Source: Paraburkholderia youngii
Lineage (GTDB): Bacteria > Pseudomonadota > Gammaproteobacteria > Burkholderiales > Burkholderiaceae
Assembly (NCBI RefSeq): GCF_013366925.1
Contig: NZ_JAALDK010000001.1
Span: 2,859,089-2,923,088 of the forward strand
DNA length: 64,000 nt
Direction of reading: 5' to 3'
Shown here: positions 40,116-49,690 of the stretch, in pieces
Numbering within the stretch: the stretch's first letter is position 1
How the letters are laid out: each line of letters begins with the position of its first letter
Notes under the pieces: generated by a model
The model's input: the letters and a program-made list of their open reading frames with translations, nothing else
Database searches by the model: none
Told to the model about the DNA's origin: nothing
Position numbers and translations under genes: made by a program

Positions 40116-40822
40116 AAGCAGAAGAGACCCCCGCCACCCAGGCCCACGCCACCGCCTTGCAAAGCGTGCCGCATCGTACGCGCATCAAGCTGTGCGGACT
40201 GTCGAAGCCCGCCGACATCGCACACGCGATCGACCTCGGCGCCGACGCGATCGGCCTGGTGTTCTATCCGCCGAGCGCGCGCTCGGTGAGCGTCGCGCAA
40301 GCGGTCGAACTCGTGCACGACGTGCCGCCGTTCGTGTCGGTCGTCGGTCTGTTCGTCAACGCGACGCCGGACTGGATCCAGGAAGTCGCGAGCAATGTGA
40401 ACCTGACGATGTTGCAGTTCCACGGCGACGAGACGCCGGACCAGTGCGAGACGCTCGCCGGAGTTGCGGGTTTGCCTTGGTTGCGTGCGCTGCGGGTCGC
40501 GGCGGATACTCGACCGGCCGATTTGGTAAAATCGGCGTTCAACTATTCAGCAGCCAGTGGTCTTCTGTTCGACACCCATGTCGAAGGCTACGGCGGCGGC
40601 GGGAAGGTTTTCGATTGGTCACTTATTCCAGCAGAGCTCGCGCATCGGGCCGTTTTGAGTGGTGGGTTGAACACGCAAAACGTCAGTGATGCGATCCATC
40701 GCGTGCGCCCGTACGCGGTCGATGTCTCGAGCGGCATCGAAGTGCCGGGCGCCCGGGGCGTGAAAGATCACGCCCGGATGGCGGCGTTCGTACGCGCGGT
40801 GCGCGCCGCGGACGCTGAATGA
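40112..40822 (+). CDS. trpF: phosphoribosylanthranilate isomerase
   Basis: A 236-residue TIM-barrel enzyme of tryptophan biosynthesis. The catalytic cysteine lies in [13 protein letters not shown] and the catalytic Asp in [20 protein letters not shown] 25-residue Ala/Thr-rich N-terminal tail precedes the barrel. ATG at 40112 overlaps the truA stop; an upstream in-frame ATG is less likely. Confidence 0.95.
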   Translation: MKAEETPATQAHATALQSVPHRTRIKLCGLSKPADIAHAIDLGADAIGLVFYPPSARSVSVAQAVELVHDVPPFVSVVGLFVNATPDWIQEVASNVNLTMLQFHGDETPDQCETLAGVAGLPWLRALRVAADTRPADLVKSAFNYSAASGLLFDTHVEGYGGGGKVFDWSLIPAELAHRAVLSGGLNTQNVSDAIHRVRPYAVDVSSGIEVPGARGVKDHARMAAFVRAVRAADAE

Positions 40823-40882
40823 TTCAGGCTCGCGGGCGCTTTCCGAGGAAAGCCGCGAGCCATCCTGAGAAGAGTGATCACC

Positions 40883-42076
40883 ATGTACAACTTGCCTGAC
40901 GAAAGCGGCCACTTCGGCCAGTTTGGCGGCGTGTTCGTAGCCGAAACGCTGTTTTCCGCACTCGACGAGCTGCGCGAAGCGTACGAGAAATATCAGAAAG
41001 ACCCGGAATTCGTAGCCGAATACGAGCGCGAACTGAAGTATTTCGTGGGCCGCCCGTCCCCGATTTATCACGCACAGCGCTGGAGCGAATTGCTCGGCGG
41101 CGCGCAGGTTTATCTGAAGCGTGAAGACCTGAATCACACCGGCGCGCACAAGATCAACAACGTGATCGGCCAGGCGCTGCTCGCCAAGCGCATGGGCAAG
41201 CCGCGCGTGATCGCGGAAACCGGTGCCGGTCAGCACGGCGTGGCCACGGCGACGATCTGCGCGCGCTTCGGCATGGAATGCGTGGTCTACATGGGCGCCG
41301 AGGACGTACGCCGCCAGGCCGCCAACGTGTACCGCATGAAACTGCTCGGGGCGACCGTCGTGCCGGTCGAATCGGGTTCGCGCACGCTGAAGGATGCGCT
41401 GAACGAAGCGATGCGCGATTGGGTCACCAACGTCGAAAATACGTTCTACATCATCGGCACGGTTGCGGGTCCGCATCCGTATCCGATGATGGTGCGCGAC
41501 TTCCAGCGTGTAATCGGCGACGAATGCCGCGTGCAAATGCCCGAACTCGCCGGGCGCCAGCCGGATGCCGTCATCGCATGTGTTGGCGGCGGTTCGAATG
41601 CAATGGGTATCTTTTATCCGTACATCGACGACAAATCCGTGCAGTTGATTGGTGTCGAAGCGGCGGGCGACGGCATCGAAACGGGTCGCCACGCGGCTTC
41701 GCTGATCGGCGGCAGCCCCGGGGTGTTGCACGGCAACCGTACGTATCTGCTGCAGGATGAAGACGGCCAGATCATCGAGACGCATTCGGTATCGGCAGGT
41801 CTCGACTATCCGGGCGTGGGCCCCGAGCACGCGTGGCTAAAAGAGAGCAACCGCGCGCAATACGTCGGCATCACCGACGAAGAAGCGTTGAAGGCGTTCC
41901 ACGACTGCTGCCGCATCGAGGGTATTATTCCTGCGCTGGAGTCGAGCCACGCGCTCGCGTACGCCACGAAGCTCGCGCCGACCTTGTCGAAAGACAAGAT
42001 CCTGCTGGTCAACCTGTCGGGCCGCGGCGACAAGGACATGCACACGGTCGCCGAGCGATCGGGTATCCAGTTCTGA
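40883..42076 (+). CDS. trpB: tryptophan synthase beta chain
   Basis: A 397-residue PLP enzyme that joins indole and serine to make tryptophan. The PLP lysine is Lys90 in [14 protein letters not shown]; the catalytic Glu region [14 protein letters not shown] and phosphate-binding VGGGSNAMG are present. A GTG three codons upstream is possible, but AGAAGAG lies better for the ATG. It is separated from trpA by a DNA methylase gene. Confidence 0.97.
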   Translation: MYNLPDESGHFGQFGGVFVAETLFSALDELREAYEKYQKDPEFVAEYERELKYFVGRPSPIYHAQRWSELLGGAQVYLKREDLNHTGAHKINNVIGQALLAKRMGKPRVIAETGAGQHGVATATICARFGMECVVYMGAEDVRRQAANVYRMKLLGATVVPVESGSRTLKDALNEAMRDWVTNVENTFYIIGTVAGPHPYPMMVRDFQRVIGDECRVQMPELAGRQPDAVIACVGGGSNAMGIFYPYIDDKSVQLIGVEAAGDGIETGRHAASLIGGSPGVLHGNRTYLLQDEDGQIIETHSVSAGLDYPGVGPEHAWLKESNRAQYVGITDEEALKAFHDCCRIEGIIPALESSHALAYATKLAPTLSKDKILLVNLSGRGDKDMHTVAERSGIQF

Positions 42077-42085
42077 GCCGCGGCG

Positions 42086-43000
42086 ATGCGCGACGAGTTC
42101 GACGAGCCGCAGCCGGCGATTGAAACCACGAATCCGGCCGCCGAAGCACCGGCGGCCGCGGCATCTGCACCGCTGCTTGCGCAAGTGCCGGCCGGCATTC
42201 AGCTGTTGAACCGCGATTTTCTGACCGATGTAGCGAATATTCCCGACGGGTCGATCGACCTGATCGTCTGCGATCCGCCATACGGCTTGGGGAAGGACTA
42301 TGGCAACGACTCAGACATGCGCACGGGCGAGGAATTTCTCGTCTGGACGCGTGGCTGGCTCGAGCTGGCTGTCCCGAAGCTCAAGCCGTCGGGTTCGCTC
42401 TACATTTTCTGCACCTGGCAATACGCGCCGGAAATCTTCAGTTTCCTGAAGACGAAGCTCGTGATGGTCAACGAGATCATCTGGGACCGGCGCGTGCCGA
42501 GTATGGGCGGCACCACGCGCCGCTTCACGTCGGTGCACGACAACATCGGTTTTTTCGCGGTGTCAAAGGACTATTTCTTCGATCTCGATCCCGTCCGCAT
42601 TCCGTACGATGCAGTCACGAAGAAGGCGCGTTCGCGAAAGTTGTTCGAAGGAAGCAAGTGGTTGGAGCTTGGCTATAATCCGAAGGATGTCTGGTCGGTC
42701 TCGCGTCTGCATCGGCAACATGCCGAGCGCGTCGCGCATCCGACCCAGAAACCTCTGGAAATCGTCGAGCGGATGGTGCTGTCCAGCTGCCCGAAGGGCG
42801 GCCGCGTGCTCGACCCGTTTATGGGCAGCGGCACCACCGCAGTCGCTTGTGTCCGTCATCAGCGCGAATTCGTCGGCTATGAGATCAACGAGAGCTATTG
42901 CGCGATAGCGCGAGAGCGCGTCAGCGCCGCCGCTACGCCTGCTACGCCGCGTCGGACCCGAGCGAAGCCGAAAATGCAGCCGTCGACCGAGGTGCAGTGA
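42086..43000 (+). CDS. orphan DNA (adenine-N6) methyltransferase, beta class
   Basis: A 304-residue methylase. The catalytic DPPY motif (residues 63-66) precedes the S-adenosylmethionine-binding DPFMGSGTT motif (243-251), the order that defines beta-class amino-methyltransferases such as CcrM. The first 35 residues are Ala/Pro-rich and the end is basic. No restriction gene is nearby, so it is an orphan enzyme more likely to act in regulation, mismatch repair or cell cycle than in defence. It lies 9 bases after trpB and 80 before trpA. From memory, Burkholderia and Ralstonia have a conserved orphan methylase for GTWWAC; this could be that enzyme, but the sequence alone does not prove specificity. 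Confidence 0.88.
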   Translation: MRDEFDEPQPAIETTNPAAEAPAAAASAPLLAQVPAGIQLLNRDFLTDVANIPDGSIDLIVCDPPYGLGKDYGNDSDMRTGEEFLVWTRGWLELAVPKLKPSGSLYIFCTWQYAPEIFSFLKTKLVMVNEIIWDRRVPSMGGTTRRFTSVHDNIGFFAVSKDYFFDLDPVRIPYDAVTKKARSRKLFEGSKWLELGYNPKDVWSVSRLHRQHAERVAHPTQKPLEIVERMVLSSCPKGGRVLDPFMGSGTTAVACVRHQREFVGYEINESYCAIARERVSAAATPATPRRTRAKPKMQPSTEVQ

Positions 43001-43080
43001 AAAGCGCGGAATATGCAGCTAACTTCGCCTAAAGCCGCGCTGCGATGAGCGCGCAGTAGCCCTACTTCGAGAATACTTCC

Positions 43081-43893
43081 ATGTCCCGTATCAAGAACAC
43101 GTTTGCCGCGCTGTCCGCCCAAGGTAAGAAAGGCTTGATCCCGTTCATGACCGCTGGCGATCCGGACCCGGCTCGCACGGTCGAATTCATGCACGCGCTC
43201 GCCGCCGGCGGCGCCGATGTGATTGAACTCGGCGTGCCGTTTTCCGATCCGATGGCCGACGGTCCGGTGATCCAGCAGTCGTCCGAACGTGCGCTCGCAA
43301 AGGGCGTGTCGCTGCGTCACGTGCTGGCCGACGTCCAGCGCTTCCGCGAAACCGACGACAAAACCCCCGTGGTGCTGATGGGCTATGCGAACCCGATCGA
43401 GCGGATGGGCGCCGAGGCCTTCGCGAAAGCCGCGAAGGAAGCTGGCGTCGACGGCGTGCTGGTGGTCGATTATCCGCCTGAAGAATGCGCTAACTTCGCT
43501 GAACAGATGCAGTCTGCCGGTATCGATCCGATCTTTTTGCTCGCGCCGACCTCAACCGACGAACGTATCGCCGAAGTCGGCCGTATCGCCAGTGGCTACG
43601 TCTACTATGTGTCGCTGAAAGGGGTCACCGGCGCCGCAAATCTGGACGTTTCCAGCATCGCGAGTAAAATCCCGGCCATCAAGTCGCGCGTCCCCCTGCC
43701 AGTGGGCGTCGGTTTCGGCATTCGCGACGCGCAAACTGCGCGTGCGGTGGGGGAGGTGGCCGATGCCGTCGTGATCGGCAGCCGTATCGTTCAATTGCTC
43801 GAACAGGCAGCGCCCGACGCCGCTGCCGAGACGCTCAGGCGTTTCGTTGCTGAAGTGCGCGAGGCGCTCGATAGCGTCGCGACTGCCCGATAA
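43081..43893 (+). CDS. trpA: tryptophan synthase alpha chain
   Basis: A 270-residue TIM-barrel subunit that cleaves indole-3-glycerol phosphate and channels indole to TrpB. The catalytic Glu49 and Asp60 lie in [18 protein letters not shown]. The C-terminal phosphate-binding loop [10 protein letters not shown] is present. It follows the methylase gene and precedes accD. Confidence 0.97.
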   Translation: MSRIKNTFAALSAQGKKGLIPFMTAGDPDPARTVEFMHALAAGGADVIELGVPFSDPMADGPVIQQSSERALAKGVSLRHVLADVQRFRETDDKTPVVLMGYANPIERMGAEAFAKAAKEAGVDGVLVVDYPPEECANFAEQMQSAGIDPIFLLAPTSTDERIAEVGRIASGYVYYVSLKGVTGAANLDVSSIASKIPAIKSRVPLPVGVGFGIRDAQTARAVGEVADAVVIGSRIVQLLEQAAPDAAAETLRRFVAEVREALDSVATAR

Positions 43894-43971
43894 CAGTTAT
43901 TTTTGTCGCGGTAACGTGAGCGGCGGGCTCGTCCCGCCGTTTGCGCGACTGCTGACCCAGAAGGATTCCCT

Positions 43972-44844
43972 ATGAGCTGGCTCGATAAGCTGCTGCCGCC
44001 AAAAATCAAACAAACCGACCCGAAGAACCGCAAGGGAATTCCGGAAGGCCTGTGGATCAAGTGCCCGTCGTGCGAAGCCGTTCTGTATCGCAACGACGTG
44101 GAGGCCAATCTGCATGTTTGCCCGAAGTGCGACCATCACATGCGCATCGGCGCGCGTGAGCGGCTGGACAGCCTGCTCGATCCTGAAGGCCGCTACGAAA
44201 TCGGCCAGGAAATCGTTCCGGTCGACGCGCTGAAGTTCAAAGATAGCCGCAAGTATCCCGAGCGCATCAAAGAGGCGATGGACGAAACGGACGAGACCGA
44301 TGCAATGGTCGTGATGGGCGGCGCGATTCACACGCTGCCGGTCGTCGTGGCGAACTTCGAGTTCTCGTTCATGGGCGGCTCGATGGGGTCGGTGGTCGGC
44401 GAGCGTTTCGCGCGCGGCGCACAGAACGCCCTCGAACAGAAAGTGCCGTTCATCTGCTTCACCGCTTCGGGCGGTGCGCGGATGCAGGAAAGCCTGCTGT
44501 CGCTAATGCAGATGGCGAAGACCACCGCGATGCTCACGAAGCTGGCCGAAGCCAAGCTGCCGTTCATCTCGGTGCTGACCGACCCGACGATGGGCGGCGT
44601 GTCCGCGAGTTTCGCGTTCCTCGGCGACGTCGTGATCGCCGAGCCCAAGGCGCTGATCGGCTTTGCCGGCCCGCGCGTGATCGAACAGACGGTGCGCGAG
44701 AAACTGCCGGAAGGGTTCCAGCGCGCCGAGTTCCTGCTGCAAAAGGGCGCGATCGACATGATCGTCGATCGTCGCAAGCTGCGCGAAGAGATAGCGCAAT
44801 TGCTGGCGCTGTTGAGCCATCAGCCGGCGGACGCGGTCGCGTAA
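43972..44844 (+). CDS. accD: acetyl-CoA carboxylase carboxyltransferase subunit beta
   Basis: A 290-residue subunit of acetyl-CoA carboxylase, first step of fatty acid synthesis. The N-terminal four-cysteine zinc ribbon ([23 protein letters not shown], positions about 30-52) is intact, as are the biotin/CoA site blocks [18 protein letters not shown] and [19 protein letters not shown]-rich hairpin follows the gene. Confidence 0.97.
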   Translation: MSWLDKLLPPKIKQTDPKNRKGIPEGLWIKCPSCEAVLYRNDVEANLHVCPKCDHHMRIGARERLDSLLDPEGRYEIGQEIVPVDALKFKDSRKYPERIKEAMDETDETDAMVVMGGAIHTLPVVVANFEFSFMGGSMGSVVGERFARGAQNALEQKVPFICFTASGGARMQESLLSLMQMAKTTAMLTKLAEAKLPFISVLTDPTMGGVSASFAFLGDVVIAEPKALIGFAGPRVIEQTVREKLPEGFQRAEFLLQKGAIDMIVDRRKLREEIAQLLALLSHQPADAVA

Positions 44845-44874
44845 GAACCGGGCACCGAAGCAATCAAGAAAATG

Positions 44875-44904
44875 GCGCGCCGCGTGAGCAATCAAGCGGC
44901 GCGC
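44875..44904 (+). terminator. hairpin between accD and folC
   Basis: A perfect 9-bp stem GCGCGCCGC/GCGGCGCGC with a 12-base loop lies 30 bases after the accD stop. No good T-run follows, so it may attenuate rather than stop transcription. Confidence 0.45.
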
Positions 44905-45074
44905 TGTCATTTCCGGGATAATTACGGTCGCCTGCGATGCCGTTTCGCGGTTTATGCGCACAAACCCGGTCTGCACCCATGGCCGGCGACCGCGATCCGG
45001 ACCGCGACCGCCTGACCAGCACCCTTCGCAGCACTGCAGAACCGAACTACCGCGACTCACTCAAGATTCACCCG

Positions 45075-46385
45075 ATGACGACATTCCCCACCCTCGACGC
45101 GTGGCTCACGCACCTTGAATCCGCGCATCCGGTCGGCATCGACATGGGTTTGAGCCGCATCTCCCAGGTACGCGATGCGATGCAGCTGTCGTTCGCGTGC
45201 CCGATCATCACGGTCGGCGGCACGAACGGCAAAGGCTCGACGTGCGCGATTCTCGAAGCGATTCTGCTGCGCGCGGGCTACACCGTCGGTTGCCACACGT
45301 CGCCGCATCTGCTGTCGTTCAACGAGCGCGCGCGCATCAACGGCGCAATGGCGAGCGACGCAGATCTGCTGCCGCACTTCGAAGCGGTCGAAGCCGCGCG
45401 CCAGAGCCTGGCCAAACCGGTTTCGCTGACCTACTTCGAATTTACGACGCTCGCGATCATGAGCCTGTTCGCGTCGCGCGGCCTCGACGCGGTGATTTTC
45501 GAGGTCGGCCTCGGCGGGCGTCTCGACGCGGTCAATATCCTCGATACCGACTGCGCGATCATCACCAGCATCGACATCGATCACACCGACTATCTCGGCG
45601 ACACGCGCGAGAAAATCGCCTTCGAAAAGGCCGGTATCTTCCGCCCCGGCAAGCCGGCAATCTGCGCGGACCCGGTGCCGCCGCAATCGCTGATCGATCA
45701 CGCGGAAAAGATCGGCGCACACTTGTGGCTGTTCGGCCGCGACTTCCGTTACGAAGGCCAGGCCGGCAGCGAGCGTCAGCAGTGGAGCTACGTCGGACCG
45801 ACGCTGCGGCGCTCGGCGCTCGCCTATCCGTCGCTGCGCGGCGCGAATCAGCTGATCAACACGTCGGCGGCGCTGGCCGGGCTCGAAGCATTGCGCGACC
45901 GTCTGCCGGTGTCGGCGCAGGACATCCGGCTCGGCATCGCCAACGTCGATCTGCCGGGCCGTTTCCAGGTGCTGCCGGGCAAGCCGTCCATCGTGCTCGA
46001 CGTCGGCCACAACCCGCATGCCGCCGCGGTGCTCGGGCAGAATCTCAGCAACATGGGCTTTTTTCCGTACACGTACGCCGTGTTCGGTGCGATGCGCGAC
46101 AAGGACATCGCCGGCGTGCTCAGTCATCTGAAAGGCGAGATCGATCACTGGTGCGTGACCGATCTGCCGACCCGGCGCGCCGCGTCCGCGCAAGAGCTGG
46201 AAACCGCGTTGCGCGAGCTGGGCGTGGACGACAGCGCCGACAGCAGCGTCACGCGTTACGCGACGCCGGCAGAGGCTTTCCAGGACGCGCTAAAACGTGC
46301 GTCAGAGAATGATAGAATCGTGGTTTTCGGCAGTTTCTATACGGTAGCGGGTGTGATGGCCTACCGGAAATCGCAGCAACACTGA
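45075..46385 (+). CDS. folC: bifunctional folylpolyglutamate/dihydrofolate synthase
   Basis: A 436-residue Mur-ligase-like enzyme that adds glutamate to folates and dihydropteroate. The ATP loop GGTNGKGSTCAILEAIL, the HLLSFNERARING loop, and the metal/ligase block VGLGGRLDAVNI are present; the C-terminal domain starts near IVLDVGHNPHAA. The frame is open 46 codons further upstream, but that part is unlike the family, so the ATG at 45075 is used despite a poor Shine-Dalgarno sequence. Confidence 0.95.
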   Translation: MTTFPTLDAWLTHLESAHPVGIDMGLSRISQVRDAMQLSFACPIITVGGTNGKGSTCAILEAILLRAGYTVGCHTSPHLLSFNERARINGAMASDADLLPHFEAVEAARQSLAKPVSLTYFEFTTLAIMSLFASRGLDAVIFEVGLGGRLDAVNILDTDCAIITSIDIDHTDYLGDTREKIAFEKAGIFRPGKPAICADPVPPQSLIDHAEKIGAHLWLFGRDFRYEGQAGSERQQWSYVGPTLRRSALAYPSLRGANQLINTSAALAGLEALRDRLPVSAQDIRLGIANVDLPGRFQVLPGKPSIVLDVGHNPHAAAVLGQNLSNMGFFPYTYAVFGAMRDKDIAGVLSHLKGEIDHWCVTDLPTRRAASAQELETALRELGVDDSADSSVTRYATPAEAFQDALKRASENDRIVVFGSFYTVAGVMAYRKSQQH

Positions 46386-46414
46386 GCGGGCGCCAGGCTC
46401 GAACCAAGCGATTC

Positions 46415-47371
46415 ATGGGAATTTTCTCGTTCGGCAAGAAAGACGACGCGCCTAGCCGGCGCGGCGCAAACACCAGTTCCAATCGGGCCGCCCGCGGTGA
46501 GCGCGTCGAGCGGCGTACCCGCCGCACCGAGCGCACCGTCGACGCAGATGCAATGCTGCTCGACCCCACGCTGCCGGAAAAGCAGCGCGCGCGCCGCCGG
46601 CTCGTCGGCGCAATCGCACTGGTCGTCGCGGCGGTAATTATTCTGCCGATGGTGCTGGATTCGCACCCGAAGCCCGTCACCGACGACATCTCGATCGACA
46701 TTCCTAACCGGCCCGCGCCGAGGCTCTCCAGATCCACCGCCAACGAAGACGTGCAAGCTGGCGTCGCGCCGGACAATCCGCCGGCCGCCGACAGCGGCAT
46801 CGCCGCGTCCAGCCTCGCGCCGGCAGCGACCGCGGCATCCGCGGCGACAACGGCGGCGGCCCCGGCCTCTGCCGCGAAACCAACGCAATCGACTCAATCG
46901 ACCGCAGCGAAACAGGGCACGGCCCCGTCCGTCGGCACCGTTACCGCCGCGACGCCGAAGCCCGCCGCGAAGCCGCAAACGCAGTCACTTGCTGCCAACA
47001 CCATTCCCGCCGCGCCCGCCAAACAGACGAAACCACCCGCCGCCGCGCCGTCGGCATCGACTGACGACGACGCGAATCCGGCCACCGCCAGCGCCGACGC
47101 GAACTCCGGCACGCCGGCCTCGCCGCCGGGCAACCGTTTCGCGGTGCAGCTCGGCGCCTTCTCGAACGAAGCGAATGCGCGCAATTGGGCCGCGAAGTTG
47201 AAAGCGGCGGGCGTGCCCACATATACCGAGCACCGGAAGCAAGCCGACGGTTCGACGCTGACATTGCTGCGTGCGGGCCCGTTCGCCGACCGCGCCGCGG
47301 CCACCGCCGCTGTCGCGAAGGTCCGCGAGGCGGGCCTCGTGTCGGGCTCGAACGGCGGCAGCGCACAGTAA
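46415..47371 (+). CDS. SPOR-domain membrane protein (DedD-like)
   Basis: A 318-residue cell-division-type protein. A short cytoplasmic part, one transmembrane helix (about residues 62-82, LVGAIALVVAAVIILPMVL), a long Ala/Pro/Thr/Lys periplasmic linker, and a C-terminal SPOR domain at about 240-310 (NRFAVQLGAFSNEANARNWAAKLKAAG, LLRAGPFADR) that binds glycan strands bared of stem peptides at the septum. The position between folC and cvpA is that of dedD in Pseudomonas and E. coli. Confidence 0.88.
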   Translation: MGIFSFGKKDDAPSRRGANTSSNRAARGERVERRTRRTERTVDADAMLLDPTLPEKQRARRRLVGAIALVVAAVIILPMVLDSHPKPVTDDISIDIPNRPAPRLSRSTANEDVQAGVAPDNPPAADSGIAASSLAPAATAASAATTAAAPASAAKPTQSTQSTAAKQGTAPSVGTVTAATPKPAAKPQTQSLAANTIPAAPAKQTKPPAAAPSASTDDDANPATASADANSGTPASPPGNRFAVQLGAFSNEANARNWAAKLKAAGVPTYTEHRKQADGSTLTLLRAGPFADRAAATAAVAKVREAGLVSGSNGGSAQ

Positions 47372-47378
47372 GCGAGCG

Positions 47379-47930
47379 ATGTTCACTGCCTTCGACTACG
47401 CTGTAATGGCGGTGATCGGTTTGTCGGCGCTGCGAGGCGCCTGGCGCGGTTTGCTGTCGGAAGTGTTTGGTTTGATCGGCTGGGTCGCGGCGTTTTTCGT
47501 CGCCTGCGAGTTCGTCGGCTACGTGGTCCCGTACATCCCGTCCACCTGGCCGGGCGGCGCGTTGACGCAGTGGCTGCTGGCTTTTTCGCTCGTGGTGATC
47601 GGCGTAGTGCTGGTCGCGAGCGTGGTGAGCGCGCTGCTCAGCCGTCTCGTGCAGGTCACGGGCCTAGGCGGTGCGGACCGCTCGCTCGGTTTGATGTTCG
47701 GCCTCGTCCGCGGGGTCGTTCTGGTGCTGATTCTGGTCGCCCTCGCAGGCTTGACCGAACTGCCCAAACAGGAATTCTGGCGCAATGCGCTGCTTCGTCC
47801 ATATGCGGTTGCGGGCGTACGCGCAATGAAACCGCTGCTCCCCGAGGCGCTCGCCGCTTACGTCCATGTGGACGATCTGGGCGCCCCGAGCAACGCGCAA
47901 CAGGACTCCGGCGCATACCGGCTGCCATGA
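47379..47930 (+). CDS. cvpA: CvpA family inner-membrane protein
   Basis: A 183-residue protein with four predicted transmembrane helices (MFTAFDYAVMAVIGLSALRGAWRG at the N terminus is typical of CvpA). In E. coli CvpA is needed for colicin V production and has been linked to envelope stress. The ATG at 47379 is eight bases after the DedD-like stop; an in-frame start inside that gene is less likely. purF follows, as in E. coli. Confidence 0.9.
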   Translation: MFTAFDYAVMAVIGLSALRGAWRGLLSEVFGLIGWVAAFFVACEFVGYVVPYIPSTWPGGALTQWLLAFSLVVIGVVLVASVVSALLSRLVQVTGLGGADRSLGLMFGLVRGVVLVLILVALAGLTELPKQEFWRNALLRPYAVAGVRAMKPLLPEALAAYVHVDDLGAPSNAQQDSGAYRLP

Positions 47931-48019
47931 CGGCGTAGCGCGTCCCGTCGCATCGAAGCGCGGGCGCGAGCATAGGCACCGGTCGCCATCACGAATTTTG
48001 TACCTTTGAAGGACATGCC

Positions 48020-49570
48020 ATGTGCGGCATCGTAGGCGTAGTTTCCCACTCCCCGGTCAACCAGCTGATCTATGACAGCCTGCTGCTGCTGCAGCATCGC
48101 GGTCAGGACGCCGCCGGCATCGCGACGGCGAACGGCAGCAATTTCCACATGCACAAGGCCAACGGCATGGTGCGCGACGTGTTCCGCACGCGCAACATGC
48201 GTAGCCTGCCGGGCACGACCGGCATCGGCCAGGTGCGTTACCCGACCGCCGGTTCGGCGTCGAGCGAAGAAGAGGCACAGCCGTTCTACGTGAACGCGCC
48301 GTTCGGCATCATCCTCGCGCACAACGGCAACCTGACCAACTGGCAGCAGCTGAAAGATGAGATGTTCCGCATCGATCGCCGCCACGTGAACACCAATTCC
48401 GATACCGAAGTGCTGCTCAACGTGTTCGCGCACGAATTGCAACTGTCGAGTTCGGGTCTGCAACTCGATCCGGCCGCACTGTTCAAGGCGGTATCGGGCG
48501 TGCATCGGCGGGTGCGCGGTTCTTATGCGATCGTCGCGCTGATCGCCGGCTACGGTCTGCTCGGCGTCCGCGACCCGTTCGGTATTCGCCCTCTGTGCCT
48601 CGGCAAGCTGGAAACGGCTGAAGGCGTCGAGTGGATGCTGGCGTCGGAATCGGTGGCGATCGAAGGCATTGGTTTCGAATTCGTGCGCGACGTGCAGCCG
48701 GGCGAGGCGGTTTTCATCGACGCGGAAGGCCAACTGCATTCGCAGCAGTGCGCGACGGCTCCGAGCCTGAACCCCTGCATCTTCGAACTCGTGTATCTGG
48801 CGCGTCCGGATTCGGTGCTCGACGGCGTGCCGGTCTACAACGTGCGTCTGCGCATGGGTGACTACCTCGCCGAGAAGATCAAGCGCGAGCTGCCCGACGT
48901 CGCGATCGACGTCGTCATGCCGATTCCCGACTCGTCGCGCCCGGCCGCAATGCAGGTCGCGAAGAAGCTCGGCGTCGAGTATCGCGAGGGCTTCTTCAAG
49001 AACCGCTATGTGGGCCGTACCTTCATCATGCCGGGCCAGGCGGTGCGCAAGAAGTCGGTGCGCCAGAAGCTGAACGCGATGAACATCGAGTTCAAGGGCA
49101 AGAACGTGCTGATCGTCGACGACTCGATCGTGCGCGGCACGACGTCGCATGAAATCGTGCAGATGGCGCGCGATGCGGGCGCGAACAAGGTGATTTTCGC
49201 GTCGGCGGCGCCGCCGGTGAAATTCCCGAACGTCTACGGCATCGACATGCCGACGCGCGGCGAACTGGTCGCGCACGGCCGCTCCGACGAGGAAGTCGCG
49301 CGCATGATCGGCGCGGATCACCTCGTGTACCAGGACGTCGACGCGCTGAAGCAGGCGGTGCGCGATATCAACCCGGCGCTGAAGGCGTTCGAGGCTTCGT
49401 GCTTCGACGGCAACTACGTGACCGGCGACATCACGACCGAGTACCTCGACCGCATCGAAAGCGCGCGTCTCGCGCCGTCGTCGCAATCGGATCGCGATGC
49501 CGCGAGCGAAGCGATCGACGGTGGCGGCCCGGCGCGTTCGCAGCTGCATCTGCAACTGTCGGTGGGTTGA
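48020..49570 (+). CDS. purF: amidophosphoribosyltransferase
   Basis: A 516-residue enzyme that starts purine synthesis by moving the glutamine amide to PRPP. The N-terminal Cys2 (MCGIVGV), exposed after Met removal, is the glutaminase nucleophile; the class II glutaminase domain runs to about residue 250. The PRPP-binding loop VLIVDDSIVRGTTS is near residue 375. A strong terminator follows. Confidence 0.97.
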   Translation: MCGIVGVVSHSPVNQLIYDSLLLLQHRGQDAAGIATANGSNFHMHKANGMVRDVFRTRNMRSLPGTTGIGQVRYPTAGSASSEEEAQPFYVNAPFGIILAHNGNLTNWQQLKDEMFRIDRRHVNTNSDTEVLLNVFAHELQLSSSGLQLDPAALFKAVSGVHRRVRGSYAIVALIAGYGLLGVRDPFGIRPLCLGKLETAEGVEWMLASESVAIEGIGFEFVRDVQPGEAVFIDAEGQLHSQQCATAPSLNPCIFELVYLARPDSVLDGVPVYNVRLRMGDYLAEKIKRELPDVAIDVVMPIPDSSRPAAMQVAKKLGVEYREGFFKNRYVGRTFIMPGQAVRKKSVRQKLNAMNIEFKGKNVLIVDDSIVRGTTSHEIVQMARDAGANKVIFASAAPPVKFPNVYGIDMPTRGELVAHGRSDEEVARMIGADHLVYQDVDALKQAVRDINPALKAFEASCFDGNYVTGDITTEYLDRIESARLAPSSQSDRDAASEAIDGGGPARSQLHLQLSVG

Positions 49571-49598
49571 GCGCACACACCGCACCTTTCCGCACACG

Positions 49599-49633
49599 AA
49601 GCCCGCTTATGCCGACGCAAAGCGGGCTTTTTT
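49599..49633 (+). terminator. intrinsic terminator of purF
   Basis: A perfect 10-bp stem AAGCCCGCTT/AAGCGGGCTT with an 11-base loop is followed by a run of T, 28 bases after the purF stop. Confidence 0.9.
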
Positions 49634-49690
49634 GTTGCTGCCTCATTTAGCCGCCGAGGCAGCGACCGACTCCTGGAGACCAGACCCAAC

